In this document: piece after piece, positions 7,071-13,612 of the stretch
Layout: every line of letters starts with the position of its first letter
Position numbering within the stretch: the first letter of the stretch is position 1
Assembly: GCF_040396155.1 (NCBI RefSeq)
Contig: NZ_JBEBOY010000059.1
Span: 1 to 13,669, forward strand
Source: Tissierella praeacuta_A
GTDB lineage: Bacteria > Bacillota > Clostridia > Tissierellales > Tissierellaceae
Length of the DNA: 13,669 nt
Direction of reading: 5' to 3'
The notes under the pieces: model-generated
What the model was told of the DNA's origin: nothing
What the model saw: only the letters and a program-made list of their open reading frames with translations
Database searches by the model: none
Position numbers and translations under genes: made by a program

Positions 7071-7409
7071 CCTATCATTAATGCTGACAAAGAAATTAAG
7101 ATAGGAGGAAATATTTATGAATACTTAGGACGAGAGTTTTTTGAAGAATTATCAAAGCATAGAACACATCTTGCTGATGTTCTTGATGATCCTACTTTAC
7201 ATGGTATGAAGAACAGTGTTATTGAGAAATATTCAGACCAAGTTCACTTTATTTACGAGTTATTTCAGGTTGATCATATTGCTAATATTTCCAAATGTGA
7301 GACAATAAGCTGTCATACTGAACCTGATGTTAAGTATAAATGTAATGGCAAGGACAATGTTATAGAAGGTAAAGACAAGTTTAAAAATCACAAGAAAAAT
7401 GGAGGATAA
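7071..7409 (+). pseudogene. C-terminal fragment of an unidentified gene
   Basis: The frame is open from 7071 and reads INADKEIKIGGNIYEYLGRE, then FFEELSKHRTHLADVLDDPT, and on to NHKKNGG at 7409. It is protein-like but lacks a start: the first in-frame ATG, at 7206, lies well inside the conserved-looking part and has no RBS. An out-of-frame ATG at 7118, preceded by a strong GGAGG, stops after three codons. I do not recognise the family; a resemblance to the end of some type II restriction enzymes is only a weak impression. It lies 15 bp upstream of the beta-lactamase. Confidence 0.4.
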
Positions 7410-7424
7410 GAAAGGATAATTTAT

Positions 7425-8366
7425 ATGAAAAAATTAATATATTCAAAAATCAAGGTAAATAAGTTTAAAATTATTATAATTACTATACTTATGGCGCTTA
7501 TGATCTTTGCTCTTGCTAGCTGTGGAAAGGTAGCCACTCAGCTACCAGTAAACAAAAAGTCTGATCCACAATATAATTCTGCATTTTCGCAGCTTGAAAG
7601 TGATTATGGTGCTAAGCTTGGTGTATATGCTTTTGATACAGAGACAAATAAAGAAGTTACATATAATTCAGATGATAGGTTTCCTTACTGCTCTACTTTT
7701 AAAGTTTTAACTGCTGGTGCAGTTTTACAGAAATATTCATTAGATGAACTTAAACAAGTAGTTAAATATACCCAAGAAGATGTTCTGTCTTATGCTCCGG
7801 TTGCAAAAGATTATGTTGATAAAGGTATGACTATTGAAGAAATTTGCGATGCAGCAGTGAGTTGGAGTGATAATACAGCTGCAAATCTTTTGTTTGACCT
7901 TATAGATGGGCCTAGTGGCTTTAAATCAGCACTTAATCAATTAGGGGATAAGGTTACAGAACCTGCACGTATAGAACCTGAACTAAATGATGCTATACCT
8001 GGAGATATTAGGGACACAAGTACACCAAGACAATTGGCTATTGATTTGCAAGCATACACAATTGGAAATATAATAGCAGATGATAAGAAAAAAATTCTTA
8101 TTGACTGGATGTCAGGAAATGTAACAGGTGATAAGTTAATTCGTGCAGGAGCGCCAAAAGACTGGGTGGTTGCTGATAAAAGCGGAACTGGTTTTTATGG
8201 AACAAGAAATGATATTGCTATAGTAATGCCGCCAGATAAAAAGCCTATAATTATTGCAATATTGTCAACTCACGATACAAAAGATGCTAAACATGATGAC
8301 GAACTAATTGCTCAAGCTTCTAAAATTGTATTTGACTTTTTTATCACAAATGAAAACAATAATTAA
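7425..8366 (+). CDS. Class A beta-lactamase, lipoprotein
   Basis: A 313-residue serine beta-lactamase that hydrolyses the beta-lactam ring outside the membrane. The N-terminus has a basic region, a hydrophobic core (about 16-30) and a lipobox LASC with Cys33, so the enzyme should be lipid-anchored on the outer face of the membrane. Class A motifs are complete: STFK (Ser90 nucleophile, Lys93), SDN (148-150), EPELN with the general base Glu184, and KSG (252-254) before TGFYGTRND. The RBS AAAGGA precedes the ATG. Length is normal for a lipoprotein form. No BlaI/BlaR regulator is seen, so expression is probably constitutive or controlled elsewhere. Its spectrum cannot be told from the sequence. 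Confidence 0.93.
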   Translation: MKKLIYSKIKVNKFKIIIITILMALMIFALASCGKVATQLPVNKKSDPQYNSAFSQLESDYGAKLGVYAFDTETNKEVTYNSDDRFPYCSTFKVLTAGAVLQKYSLDELKQVVKYTQEDVLSYAPVAKDYVDKGMTIEEICDAAVSWSDNTAANLLFDLIDGPSGFKSALNQLGDKVTEPARIEPELNDAIPGDIRDTSTPRQLAIDLQAYTIGNIIADDKKKILIDWMSGNVTGDKLIRAGAPKDWVVADKSGTGFYGTRNDIAIVMPPDKKPIIIAILSTHDTKDAKHDDELIAQASKIVFDFFITNENNN

Positions 8367-8714
8367 AGTAAGTTTATTTATATGGTAAATTAGCCTATGG
8401 ATATTGAAAATGCATACAATAGGGGTGAGTCTAACTAAAAGACTAAAATATACTTTTGAAAAGATTTTATTAGAGCATACCCTAGACTGCTTCCAAGGAT
8501 TTATATATATTTTACCATAGCAGAGTAGAGCCTTCAACTACGCAAATGTAAATCTCATGTGAGGATATATTTTATAAAAACAAAAATCCATCCATCGCCA
8601 TTTTGAAAGGATGCTCTAAACAATACTTGGAATATAATATAAATTAGTTTGGCATATTGATTAAAACCAGTGTGCCTTTTCACTTTAAAGAAGGTAAGGA
8701 GGCGAATAGATAAC
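8367..8714. other. Intergenic DNA with a widely spaced inverted repeat
   Basis: No supported gene. TATGGTAAA (8381-8389) is matched by TTTACCATA (8511-8519), 121 bp apart, which could mark the ends of a small decayed element or fold as a long weak hairpin. An open frame on the minus strand (8304-8537) overlaps the end of the beta-lactamase gene and has no family resemblance or RBS. Confidence 0.4.
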
Positions 8715-8909
8715 TTGAAAGATATTGTAGTATAAACTTCTAAAGCTTCAGAGAAAATTAATATTCAAAGCAGTGATTTAAATAAAATTAGTACCGAAGT
8801 AAAATAAAATAGTAAGCTAATTGCTGTAACAATGGAGGAAATGGCTGCTGGTGCCGAAGAATAGTCCAGTCCATCAACTAATATTGAAGAATACATCAAG
8901 AATCAGTAA
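8715..8909 (+). pseudogene. Methyl-accepting chemotaxis protein remnant with three nonsense codons
   Basis: One frame reads ASEKINIQSSDLNKISTEVK, stop, NSKLIAVTMEEMAAGAEE, stop, SSPSTNIEEYIKN. MEEMAAGAEE, normally followed by QSSS, is the sequence around the methylation helices of chemoreceptor signalling domains. Stops at 8733, 8805 and 8862 each sit where a glutamate or glutamine codon is expected, so single substitutions explain them. The sensor and most of the signalling domain are missing. Confidence 0.7.
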
Positions 8910-9047
8910 ATTTTGATATTGCAGGATAGGATTGTAAATATTTTTCACCAACACTCCGATACATATAAAAAGGGGAATAGAGAAAAATTGGGGGAGTGGC
9001 AAAGGAAGTTTGTGCCAACTTATAGAGAAGAAGTATGCTCACTATAA
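8910..9047 (+). other. Short open frame before the immunity array, possible tail of a lost gene
   Basis: In the same frame as the chemoreceptor remnant, after its TAA, 45 codons read through FHQHSDTYKKGNREKLGEWQ and RKFVPTYREEVCSL to TAA at 9045. The composition is protein-like, but the start is missing and I do not recognise it. By position it could be the end of the toxin gene that founded the array; that is only inference. Confidence 0.25.
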
Positions 9048-9054
9048 AACTACG

Positions 9055-9106
9055 GCATTCGCTCCTGTAGGTGATTTATGCCCATCTCAGGAAATTTATA
9101 TAATCT
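9055..9106 (+). repeat. Array element copy A
   Basis: First copy of the inter-cassette element. It has ATTCGC and TCCTGTAG, but the 3' half has diverged (GTGATT, CTCAGGA), leaving a 5-bp second stem. An extra stem GGCAT/ATGCC is possible. It ends GGAAATTTATATAATC, which includes a TATAAT, and lies 22 bp before the Imm22-like start. Confidence 0.75.
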
Positions 9107-9128
9107 ATGGAAACTTAGGAGGTTGGAT

Positions 9129-9545
9129 ATGCGAGAAGTTGAACAGAAAAGTTACACTTATAGTAATGACGAATATGTTTCTGTTTTTGTTGGTAACTGC
9201 AAATCGGAAAAATTACTCAATGAATATATGAAAAAGGATTACGATTTGTTAGAAGTTGATTGTATTGGTTCTGAATTTGGAGTTGATTTTGGAGTAAATA
9301 CTTATGACGAGGATTTTTTAGTTGCGATAGCAAATATGCCACCATCAAAGTCACTAGAGGAGATTTTCGCTCAAACCGACATATTTTATATTGAAAAGCT
9401 TAAAGCAAACTATCCGAATGGCTTAGACGATTTTTATAATGCCGCTATTGTGGTTGGGAAATTAAAATATGAGGGTGATACTAAGGAAGTTCAAAATAAT
9501 GAATTTGGGTGTTTTAGATTTCTAGCTACATTTTCAGAAGAATAA
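9129..9545 (+). CDS. Imm22-like immunity protein
   Basis: A 138-residue cytosolic protein. YVSVFVGNCKSEKLLNEYM (about 16-34) followed by EFGVDFGVNTYDEDFLVAI (about 49-67) is the pattern of the Imm22 family of polymorphic-toxin immunity proteins, which are inferred to bind and neutralise a partner toxin domain. The ATG at 9129 is chosen over an upstream in-frame start at 9078, because the latter lies inside the repeat element and AGGAGG at 9117-9122 fits 9129. It is the first cassette of the array, followed 23 bp later by copy B. The cognate toxin is not in the window. Confidence 0.7.
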   Translation: MREVEQKSYTYSNDEYVSVFVGNCKSEKLLNEYMKKDYDLLEVDCIGSEFGVDFGVNTYDEDFLVAIANMPPSKSLEEIFAQTDIFYIEKLKANYPNGLDDFYNAAIVVGKLKYEGDTKEVQNNEFGCFRFLATFSEE

Positions 9546-9568
9546 AATGATTGAGTAGTACGGGCTTT

Positions 9569-9624
9569 ATGAGTATTTGTTCCTGTAGGCGAATTAAAAC
9601 ATAGCTACAAGAAATTTATATTTT
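9569..9624 (+). repeat. Array element copy B
   Basis: Stem 1 is ATTTGT (9575-9580) with GCGAAT (9589-9594): both differences from ATTCGC are C-to-T changes that keep pairing as G-T. Stem 2 is TCCTGTAG (9581-9588) with CTACAAGA (9605-9612), one mismatch. Loop 3 is TAAAACATAG. It lies 31 nt before the next ATG. Confidence 0.85.
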
Positions 9625-9643
9625 ATGTGATGAGGAGTTGGGT

Positions 9644-10207
9644 ATGAAACCGAATTTGATAGCATTTAAAAATGAAAATATTGAGAACCAATACATTAAT
9701 TTTGAGAATAAGATGAAACCAAGAATAGCCTGGGATAATAAATGGGGCGAATGGAACGAAACAGAACGTAATATCCTCATGGGAAGAAGTTCCGAAATGT
9801 ATATGCTGGTGGATAACGCTGTATTTGAGTTTTATATGGATGAGAGTAATGAAAATGGCCTGTGCAGCAATGGAGATTTTTTTCCCGACATAACCGTTTT
9901 AACAGGGAATTACTATATAGGGAGGATTTCTTATAATAAGCAGTTAAAAGATGAAAAAGGACATCCATATGATAAAAAAGGTGACAGGTATCGTGACCTT
10001 TGGAGCCGTGATAAAAGCGGTAGCTATACCCATTTTGCTGATAACATGGATAATCTGAAATTTACATATCAAGTTATTATTGAAGCTCGTCTGACTGCTC
10101 TCGAACAAGGGGTAGAGCAGGATTATGTGGGTATAGACTTCTCACTGGAGCTAGAAAACATTAACGATGAAATAGAGGTAGAAATACTAAGCCATGATGT
10201 TATATGA
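9644..10207 (+). CDS. Unrecognised array protein, presumed immunity protein
   Basis: A 187-residue cytosolic protein with no signal peptide or membrane segment. Visible features are an acidic, aromatic-rich middle (SEMYMLVDNAVFEFYMDESN) and a YRDLWSRDKSGSYTHFADNM segment. No family is recognised. The ATG at 9644 is preferred to a TTG six bases upstream because GAGGAG ends at 9637. Being one cassette of a repeat-punctuated array with Imm22 and SUKH genes, it most likely neutralises a toxin domain, but that is inferred from position alone. Confidence 0.6.
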   Translation: MKPNLIAFKNENIENQYINFENKMKPRIAWDNKWGEWNETERNILMGRSSEMYMLVDNAVFEFYMDESNENGLCSNGDFFPDITVLTGNYYIGRISYNKQLKDEKGHPYDKKGDRYRDLWSRDKSGSYTHFADNMDNLKFTYQVIIEARLTALEQGVEQDYVGIDFSLELENINDEIEVEILSHDVI

Positions 10208-10209
10208 AA

Positions 10210-10266
10210 ATAAGCATTCGCTCCTGTAGGCGAATTAAAACAAAGTTACAGGAAATTTATATTTTG
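10210..10266 (+). repeat. Array element copy C (near consensus)
   Basis: Stem 1 ATTCGC (10216-10221) / GCGAAT (10230-10235) is perfect. Stem 2 TCCTGTAG (10222-10229) / TTACAGGA (10246-10253) pairs with one G-T. Loop 3 TAAAACAAAG. It starts within 3 bp of the upstream stop codon and lies 29 nt before the next ATG. Confidence 0.92.
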
Positions 10267-10282
10267 TTTGGAGGTTTCTACA

Positions 10283-10885
10283 ATGAATATAGCTGAAAAG
10301 TACATTCGTGGCTTGCAAAAAGCCTATTGCGATAATGGTCAGAAAGATGAATGGGAGCATTTTGCCAGTCTGGTAAATGGTGTTTGCGAGGCGGATTTAG
10401 CACAACTACGAATACTCTATCCCAACATTCCCAAGTCTCTTGTGGAGCTTCTTAAATTTGTAGATGGAACATACCATAAAGAGTATAAAGGCGAAAAGAT
10501 AGTATTTTATTTTCTTGGCTCAGACGTAGAGGAATACCCATATTATTTGCTTTCTGCAAAAGAAATGATTGAAAACAAGAACGAAGCATTTGAATATTAT
10601 GCAGACTATATTGACCGTATGTTTGATGATGACGTCAAAGTGGATGCTAAAATTATTGATAATTCTAAGCAAATGAATTGGTTGCACTTCTCTGATTGCA
10701 TGAATAACGGTGGAACATCACAACTATTTATAGACTTTTCGCCTTCTGAAAGCGGCGTTAACGGACAGATTATAAGATTTTTACACGACCCTGACGAGAT
10801 AAAAGTAATTGCAAGTAAATTTGACGAATACTTACAAATGCTATTTGATAGTGCGTATGATTTTATTTGCGATGATGAAGTCTAA
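10283..10885 (+). CDS. SMI1/KNR4 (SUKH) family immunity protein
   Basis: A 200-residue SUKH-superfamily protein. IPKSLVELLKFVDGTYH (about 49-65) is the helix-and-turn typical of the domain's start, and SDCMNNGGTSQLFIDFSPSE (about 137-156), RFLHDPDEIKVIASKFDEYL (about 165-184) the strands and last helix. SUKH proteins are the commonest immunity proteins against nuclease-type polymorphic toxins. The ATG at 10283 follows GGAGG at 10270-10274; an earlier in-frame TTG would place the RBS inside the gene. Copies C and D of the element flank it. Confidence 0.8.
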   Translation: MNIAEKYIRGLQKAYCDNGQKDEWEHFASLVNGVCEADLAQLRILYPNIPKSLVELLKFVDGTYHKEYKGEKIVFYFLGSDVEEYPYYLLSAKEMIENKNEAFEYYADYIDRMFDDDVKVDAKIIDNSKQMNWLHFSDCMNNGGTSQLFIDFSPSESGVNGQIIRFLHDPDEIKVIASKFDEYLQMLFDSAYDFICDDEV

Positions 10886-10894
10886 GGCGAACAT

Positions 10895-10940
10895 AATGAG
10901 CATTCGCTTCTGCATGTAAATTAAACAAAGCTACAGGAAA
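10895..10940 (+). repeat. Array element copy D (diverged)
   Basis: The ends are conserved (ATGAGCATTCGC and TTAAACAAAGCTACAGGAAA), but the middle reads TTCTGCATGTAAAT, which breaks part of both stems. The usual tail after GGAAAT is replaced by a TTGACA promoter-like hexamer. It precedes the only broken gene of the array. Confidence 0.75.
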
Positions 10941-10970
10941 TTGACATAGTAGGGACATTACAAATTATAT
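10941..10970 (+). promoter_or_regulatory. Possible sigma-A promoter
   Basis: TTGACA (10941-10946) and TTATAT (10965-10970) are separated by 18 bp. This would give the broken cassette and those after it their own promoter inside the array. It rests on the hexamers only. Confidence 0.35.
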
Positions 10971-11015
10971 ACATAGCCCATTTGAATGAAATATTAAAAG
11001 TAAGGAGAGATCACA

Positions 11016-11237
11016 ATGGGAAAACGCGGAGATTCTTTCGTGGAAAAATGGCATTAGGTTTATTTCTTTATGCTGGTATTTAAACAACCAGTGGAGATAC
11101 CGTCTTTTGAAAAATTCCAGGAGGCACTGTCTAGGAAATTTGGAAGGGTGCAGCCACTGGCAGACGGACCGCGAATGCTGGAAAAGTGGCGACTGGTCGT
11201 GACAGGATTAAAACAATGCTGCGGGAAATTTATATAA
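11016..11237 (+). pseudogene. Truncated cassette gene, in-frame amber stop and deleted 3' end
   Basis: The ATG at 11016 has an excellent RBS (AAGGAGAGATCACA) and begins MGKRGDSFVEKWH, then TAG at 11055. The same frame continues with VYFFMLVFKQPVEIPSFEKF, QEALSRKFGRVQPLADGP and MLEKWRLVV before running into copy E and stopping at 11235. The PVEIPSFEKFQEALSRKFG stretch has a weak resemblance to the start of DUF4261-type proteins found in toxin-immunity loci. The intact gene would be much longer. Both the nonsense codon and the fusion to the repeat show it is dead. The region 10971-11015 shows nothing else. Confidence 0.6.
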
Positions 11238-11240
11238 TCT
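11201..11240 (+). repeat. Array element copy E (5' half missing)
   Basis: Only the right part is conserved (GGATTAAAACAATGCTGCGG, then GAAATTTATATAAT). The expected left part is replaced by the body of the truncated gene, so this copy lies at a deletion or recombination junction. Stem pairing is lost. Confidence 0.65.
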
Positions 11241-11266
11241 ATATTCGATGAAAGGAGTGTGGAATT

Positions 11267-11818
11267 TTGATACAGAGAAGTTTTCGTGTTTTTGCTACAA
11301 AAGAGGATTTGTATTTTGCATTTTCTCAATTTCAAAATACCATAAGTGTCTATTACGCTCCGACATATTCAGATGTAGGAACTATTCAGATTGATGATAT
11401 CACCAAAGTAAAATCATTTGGAGTGAATCACAATGGCAGTCATATTGGAAACAATCAATTCCTCGTATTTCATGAAGGTAAAAAATGTATATGGGAGCAA
11501 TATCAATGCAAAATTGATGTCGGAGTAATAACTAGACACTCTTCTTTTTATGATGAGGATGAAGAGTGTATTGTCATAGATTTGGGCGGGATTTACGAAG
11601 ATATCAACCTTTTCCCAACAACAATAAGCACTATGCATTATGATATTGAATCTTCAAAAGAATTATATAATGCAATTAGAAAGGTTTTTCGAAAACTTTC
11701 TGTAAGAACAATAAATGGATATTTCATATGTTCAGATGCATATGAGAAACGATCGGAATATAGATTTTGCACAATAGATATCAGATCTCCAAAAGAATAC
11801 GATTTAATAGTGGAATAG
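11267..11818 (+). CDS. Unrecognised array protein, presumed immunity protein
   Basis: A 183-residue cytosolic protein beginning with a TTG supported by AAGGAG at 11252-11257 (9-nt spacing). It is beta-rich by appearance: YYAPTYSDVGTIQIDDITKV near 25-45, then FLVFHEGKKCIWEQ, and a helix-like SSKELYNAIRKVFRKL near 129-144. No family is recognised. Its place between copies E and F suggests immunity; the protein itself does not show it. Confidence 0.6.
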   Translation: MIQRSFRVFATKEDLYFAFSQFQNTISVYYAPTYSDVGTIQIDDITKVKSFGVNHNGSHIGNNQFLVFHEGKKCIWEQYQCKIDVGVITRHSSFYDEDEECIVIDLGGIYEDINLFPTTISTMHYDIESSKELYNAIRKVFRKLSVRTINGYFICSDAYEKRSEYRFCTIDIRSPKEYDLIVE

Positions 11819-11841
11819 AGCTGTTGTGAAGCAGTGAAATT

Positions 11842-11897
11842 ATGAGCCTTCGATCCTGTAGATGAATTAAAACAAAGCTACAGGAAATTTATATAAT
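11842..11897 (+). repeat. Array element copy F
   Basis: Stem 2 TCCTGTAG (11854-11861) / CTACAGGA (11878-11885) is perfect. Stem 1 is reduced to TTCG (11849-11852) / TGAA (11863-11866), one pair being G-T. Loop 3 is TAAAACAAAG. The tail contains TATAAT. It lies 24 nt before the next ATG. Confidence 0.88.
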
Positions 11898-11909
11898 AGA
11901 GGGATAAAC

Positions 11910-12446
11910 ATGCCTATCTATAAATCAGAACAATATAATATAATATTAAAAAGAATAAAAGAAAAATGTAGAGACGAAGATATTTTCTTGGGAGAAGAAC
12001 TATTAGAACAGGAAATCAGCTTATTTGAGGAGAAACATAATGTCATACTTCCTGAAGCTTATCGAAAATTTTTGATTGAGGTTGGCGATGGTTGTGATAT
12101 GATTGATGGATTCAAAATGAAATCTCTTGCTAGTATAGATGAACTGATATCAGAAAAATTATCAGTAACTTTTCCGTTTGAAAACCCTTGGATTTTGGAA
12201 GGTGAAGAATGTGTATCTGAATCCCGCCTGTTGGAAGTAGGAAATGGAAACATTGAGCTTATCTATATAGGAGATTCACAATCCTACAATTTAATTGTTA
12301 CAGGGAAATGTCGTGGGGAAATCTGGTTTTTTTGTGACGTAGGAATACAGCCCTGTTGTCAGCGTCAAGATTTTTTAGGTTGGTTTGAAAGATGGATTGA
12401 TAGCGGTAATGATGTTGATTATTTTACAGAATATCATTATAGATAA
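11910..12446 (+). CDS. SMI1/KNR4 (SUKH-1) family immunity protein
   Basis: A 178-residue SUKH protein. GEELLEQEISLFEEKHNVIL (about 28-47) followed by PEAYRKFLIEVGDGCDMIDG (about 48-67) is the classic SMI1/KNR4 opening, and QDFLGWFERWIDSGND (about 153-168) is the usual closing helix. A middle strand GNGNIELIYIGDSQSYNLIV (about 111-130) matches the ligand-sensing sheet. It should bind a toxin domain in the cytosol. It is unrelated in sequence to the other SUKH gene of the array beyond the fold, so each would guard against a different toxin. The ATG at 11910 follows AGAGGGATAAAC, a moderate RBS. Confidence 0.85.
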   Translation: MPIYKSEQYNIILKRIKEKCRDEDIFLGEELLEQEISLFEEKHNVILPEAYRKFLIEVGDGCDMIDGFKMKSLASIDELISEKLSVTFPFENPWILEGEECVSESRLLEVGNGNIELIYIGDSQSYNLIVTGKCRGEIWFFCDVGIQPCCQRQDFLGWFERWIDSGNDVDYFTEYHYR

Positions 12447-12447
12447 A

Positions 12448-12504
12448 ATGAGCATTCGCCCCTGTAGGCGAATTAGAACAAAGTTACAGGAAAATTTATA
12501 TTTG
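12448..12504 (+). repeat. Array element copy G (near consensus)
   Basis: Stem 1 ATTCGC (12454-12459) / GCGAAT (12468-12473) is perfect. Stem 2 CCCTGTAG (12460-12467) / TTACAGGA (12484-12491) keeps seven pairs, one G-T. Loop 3 is TAGAACAAAG. It starts right after the upstream stop codon and lies 29 nt before the next ATG. Confidence 0.92.
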
Positions 12505-12520
12505 TAAGGAGGGGAAGTGT

Positions 12521-13012
12521 ATGGAAATCAGTGAAACTCTTTATAACAAGCTCATAGAGTGTAATTGGCTAGAAAACTGCGGAACAAAACGAAAATGTCA
12601 GTATAGTTTTGAAACGTATCAAGTGATGGATGCTCATAAAATGTTGAAGAATATACAATCTATAAAATGGGAAAATGCATGCCTTGATAAACGAGGATAC
12701 TTAACAGAGTATTTGTGTTTAAACGTACAAGGTGAATATGATAAATATTGGAATACTACTGTAAGGACGATTAAAGCCAATTATTTACCGAAGATTTTAG
12801 ATAAAATCCAAGTTGCAATAGGCGATAATAATTTACCACAGGAAGTGATGCAGGATATCCCGTTTAATGTGTTAAATATCTTTATGGCGGAGTTCTATTC
12901 AACGTATTATGCAAGCGAGTTTTCAAAGCAACTATTGGAGATATATTTATCAGGACACTTGCCCTGTGGCTGGCATGGAAAATATCCTGACGGAATGATT
13001 ATGATGTTTTAA
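12521..13012 (+). CDS. Unrecognised array protein, presumed immunity protein
   Basis: A 163-residue cytosolic protein with a strong RBS (AAGGAGGGGAAGTGT) before the ATG. Two parts stand out: an N-terminal SETLYNKLIECNWLENCG and the ending LSGHLPCGWHGKYPDGMIMM. The GHLPCGWxGxYPxG ending recurs, to my recollection, in small uncharacterised proteins of toxin-immunity loci, but I cannot name a family. The middle (YLPKILDKIQVAIGDNNLPQ) is helical by appearance. Flanked by copies G and H. Confidence 0.65.
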   Translation: MEISETLYNKLIECNWLENCGTKRKCQYSFETYQVMDAHKMLKNIQSIKWENACLDKRGYLTEYLCLNVQGEYDKYWNTTVRTIKANYLPKILDKIQVAIGDNNLPQEVMQDIPFNVLNIFMAEFYSTYYASEFSKQLLEIYLSGHLPCGWHGKYPDGMIMMF

Positions 13013-13020
13013 TACAGCTA

Positions 13021-13075
13021 ATGAGCATTCGCTCTTGTAGGTAAATTAAAATAAAGCTACAGAAATTTTATATTT
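13021..13075 (+). repeat. Array element copy H
   Basis: Stem 2 TTGTAG (13035-13040) / CTACAG (13057-13062) is kept, but stem 1 ATTCGC / GTAAAT has lost its central pair. Loop 3 is TAAAATAAAG. The tail reads TTTTATATTTGG. Confidence 0.8.
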
Positions 13076-13161
13076 GGTGGAGGCTTAGTGAGAACTATTA
13101 TCCACAAGGTTGGAATATATTTAGATTTATGACAAACAGGAAAGAAAACAGGTGAATATAA
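13076..13161 (+). other. Possible remnant of a lost cassette start
   Basis: After copy H comes a GGTGGAGG RBS and GTG at 13088, but that frame stops after 14 codons. In another frame ENYYPQGWNIFRFMTNRKEN is open and protein-like up to TGA at 13153. This suggests a gene once started here, giving the last intact gene an unusually long 86-bp gap from its element. Confidence 0.3.
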
Positions 13162-13560
13162 ATGACAAAAGCGGAAGTGAGGCTAAAAATAGCCATTCAT
13201 GCAGGAAGAAGCAATGACTTCTCAGAAGGATATAGATACGCTTTAAGGTATGGACTTAAAAATTTACTTGAGTTGCAACAAAAATTTGATGAAATTTTTC
13301 TATGCTTGAAAGAATTGAAAGAATTCTTTTACTTACCAGAAGTTGAACGGGAACTTTTGGCAGATTTAAACGAAATATTATATGGAAGTATTTTGTATAG
13401 TAATAACAAAGAATCAAATTATTGTGTAGTACAGATTTTTTCGGAAATTTTATCTGAAACTCTAGTTCATCTTTTGGAAAATGCTGAATACCCATTTGAG
13501 GCATTCGATAACTACAAAGAAAACTATGACGACATATTAAATAGGGAAATAAAACAGTAA
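13162..13560 (+). CDS. Unrecognised last array protein, presumed immunity protein
   Basis: A 132-residue, probably all-helical cytosolic protein (LKNLLELQQKFDEIFLCLKE, VERELLADLNEILYG, QIFSEILSETLVHLLENA). No family is recognised. The ATG at 13162 follows CAGGTGAATATAA, a weak RBS. A role in toxin neutralisation is inferred from its place at the end of the array. Confidence 0.6.
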   Translation: MTKAEVRLKIAIHAGRSNDFSEGYRYALRYGLKNLLELQQKFDEIFLCLKELKEFFYLPEVERELLADLNEILYGSILYSNNKESNYCVVQIFSEILSETLVHLLENAEYPFEAFDNYKENYDDILNREIKQ

Positions 13561-13581
13561 GCTTCAGTTTCTGGGGAGGTT

Positions 13582-13612
13582 ATGAGCAGACTACAAAGCT
13601 GATAAGCTACAA
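13582..13612 (+). repeat. Possible ninth, strongly degenerate array element
   Basis: ATGAGC (13582-13587) shortly after a stop codon, then AAGCTACA (13604-13611), matches the two ends of the element in the right order but with the middle lost. The rest of the window to 13669 shows no gene. Confidence 0.3.

Noticed and set aside
8304..8537. Minus-strand gene after the beta-lactamase
   Set aside because: It overlaps the end of the beta-lactamase gene, lacks an RBS and has no recognisable motif; composition fits chance in AT-rich DNA.
9010..9231. A 73-codon plus-strand frame at the start of the array
   Set aside because: It runs through array element A and overlaps the Imm22-like gene in another frame, has no RBS and no family resemblance.
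9055..13075. CRISPR array
   Set aside because: The repeats are 50-57 bp, imperfect, and 300-700 bp apart with genes between them, not short equal spacers; no cas genes are seen.
9055..13075. Integron attC sites
   Set aside because: The elements are dyads between cassettes, but no RYYYAAC/GTTRRRY core pairs were found and there is no integrase in the window.
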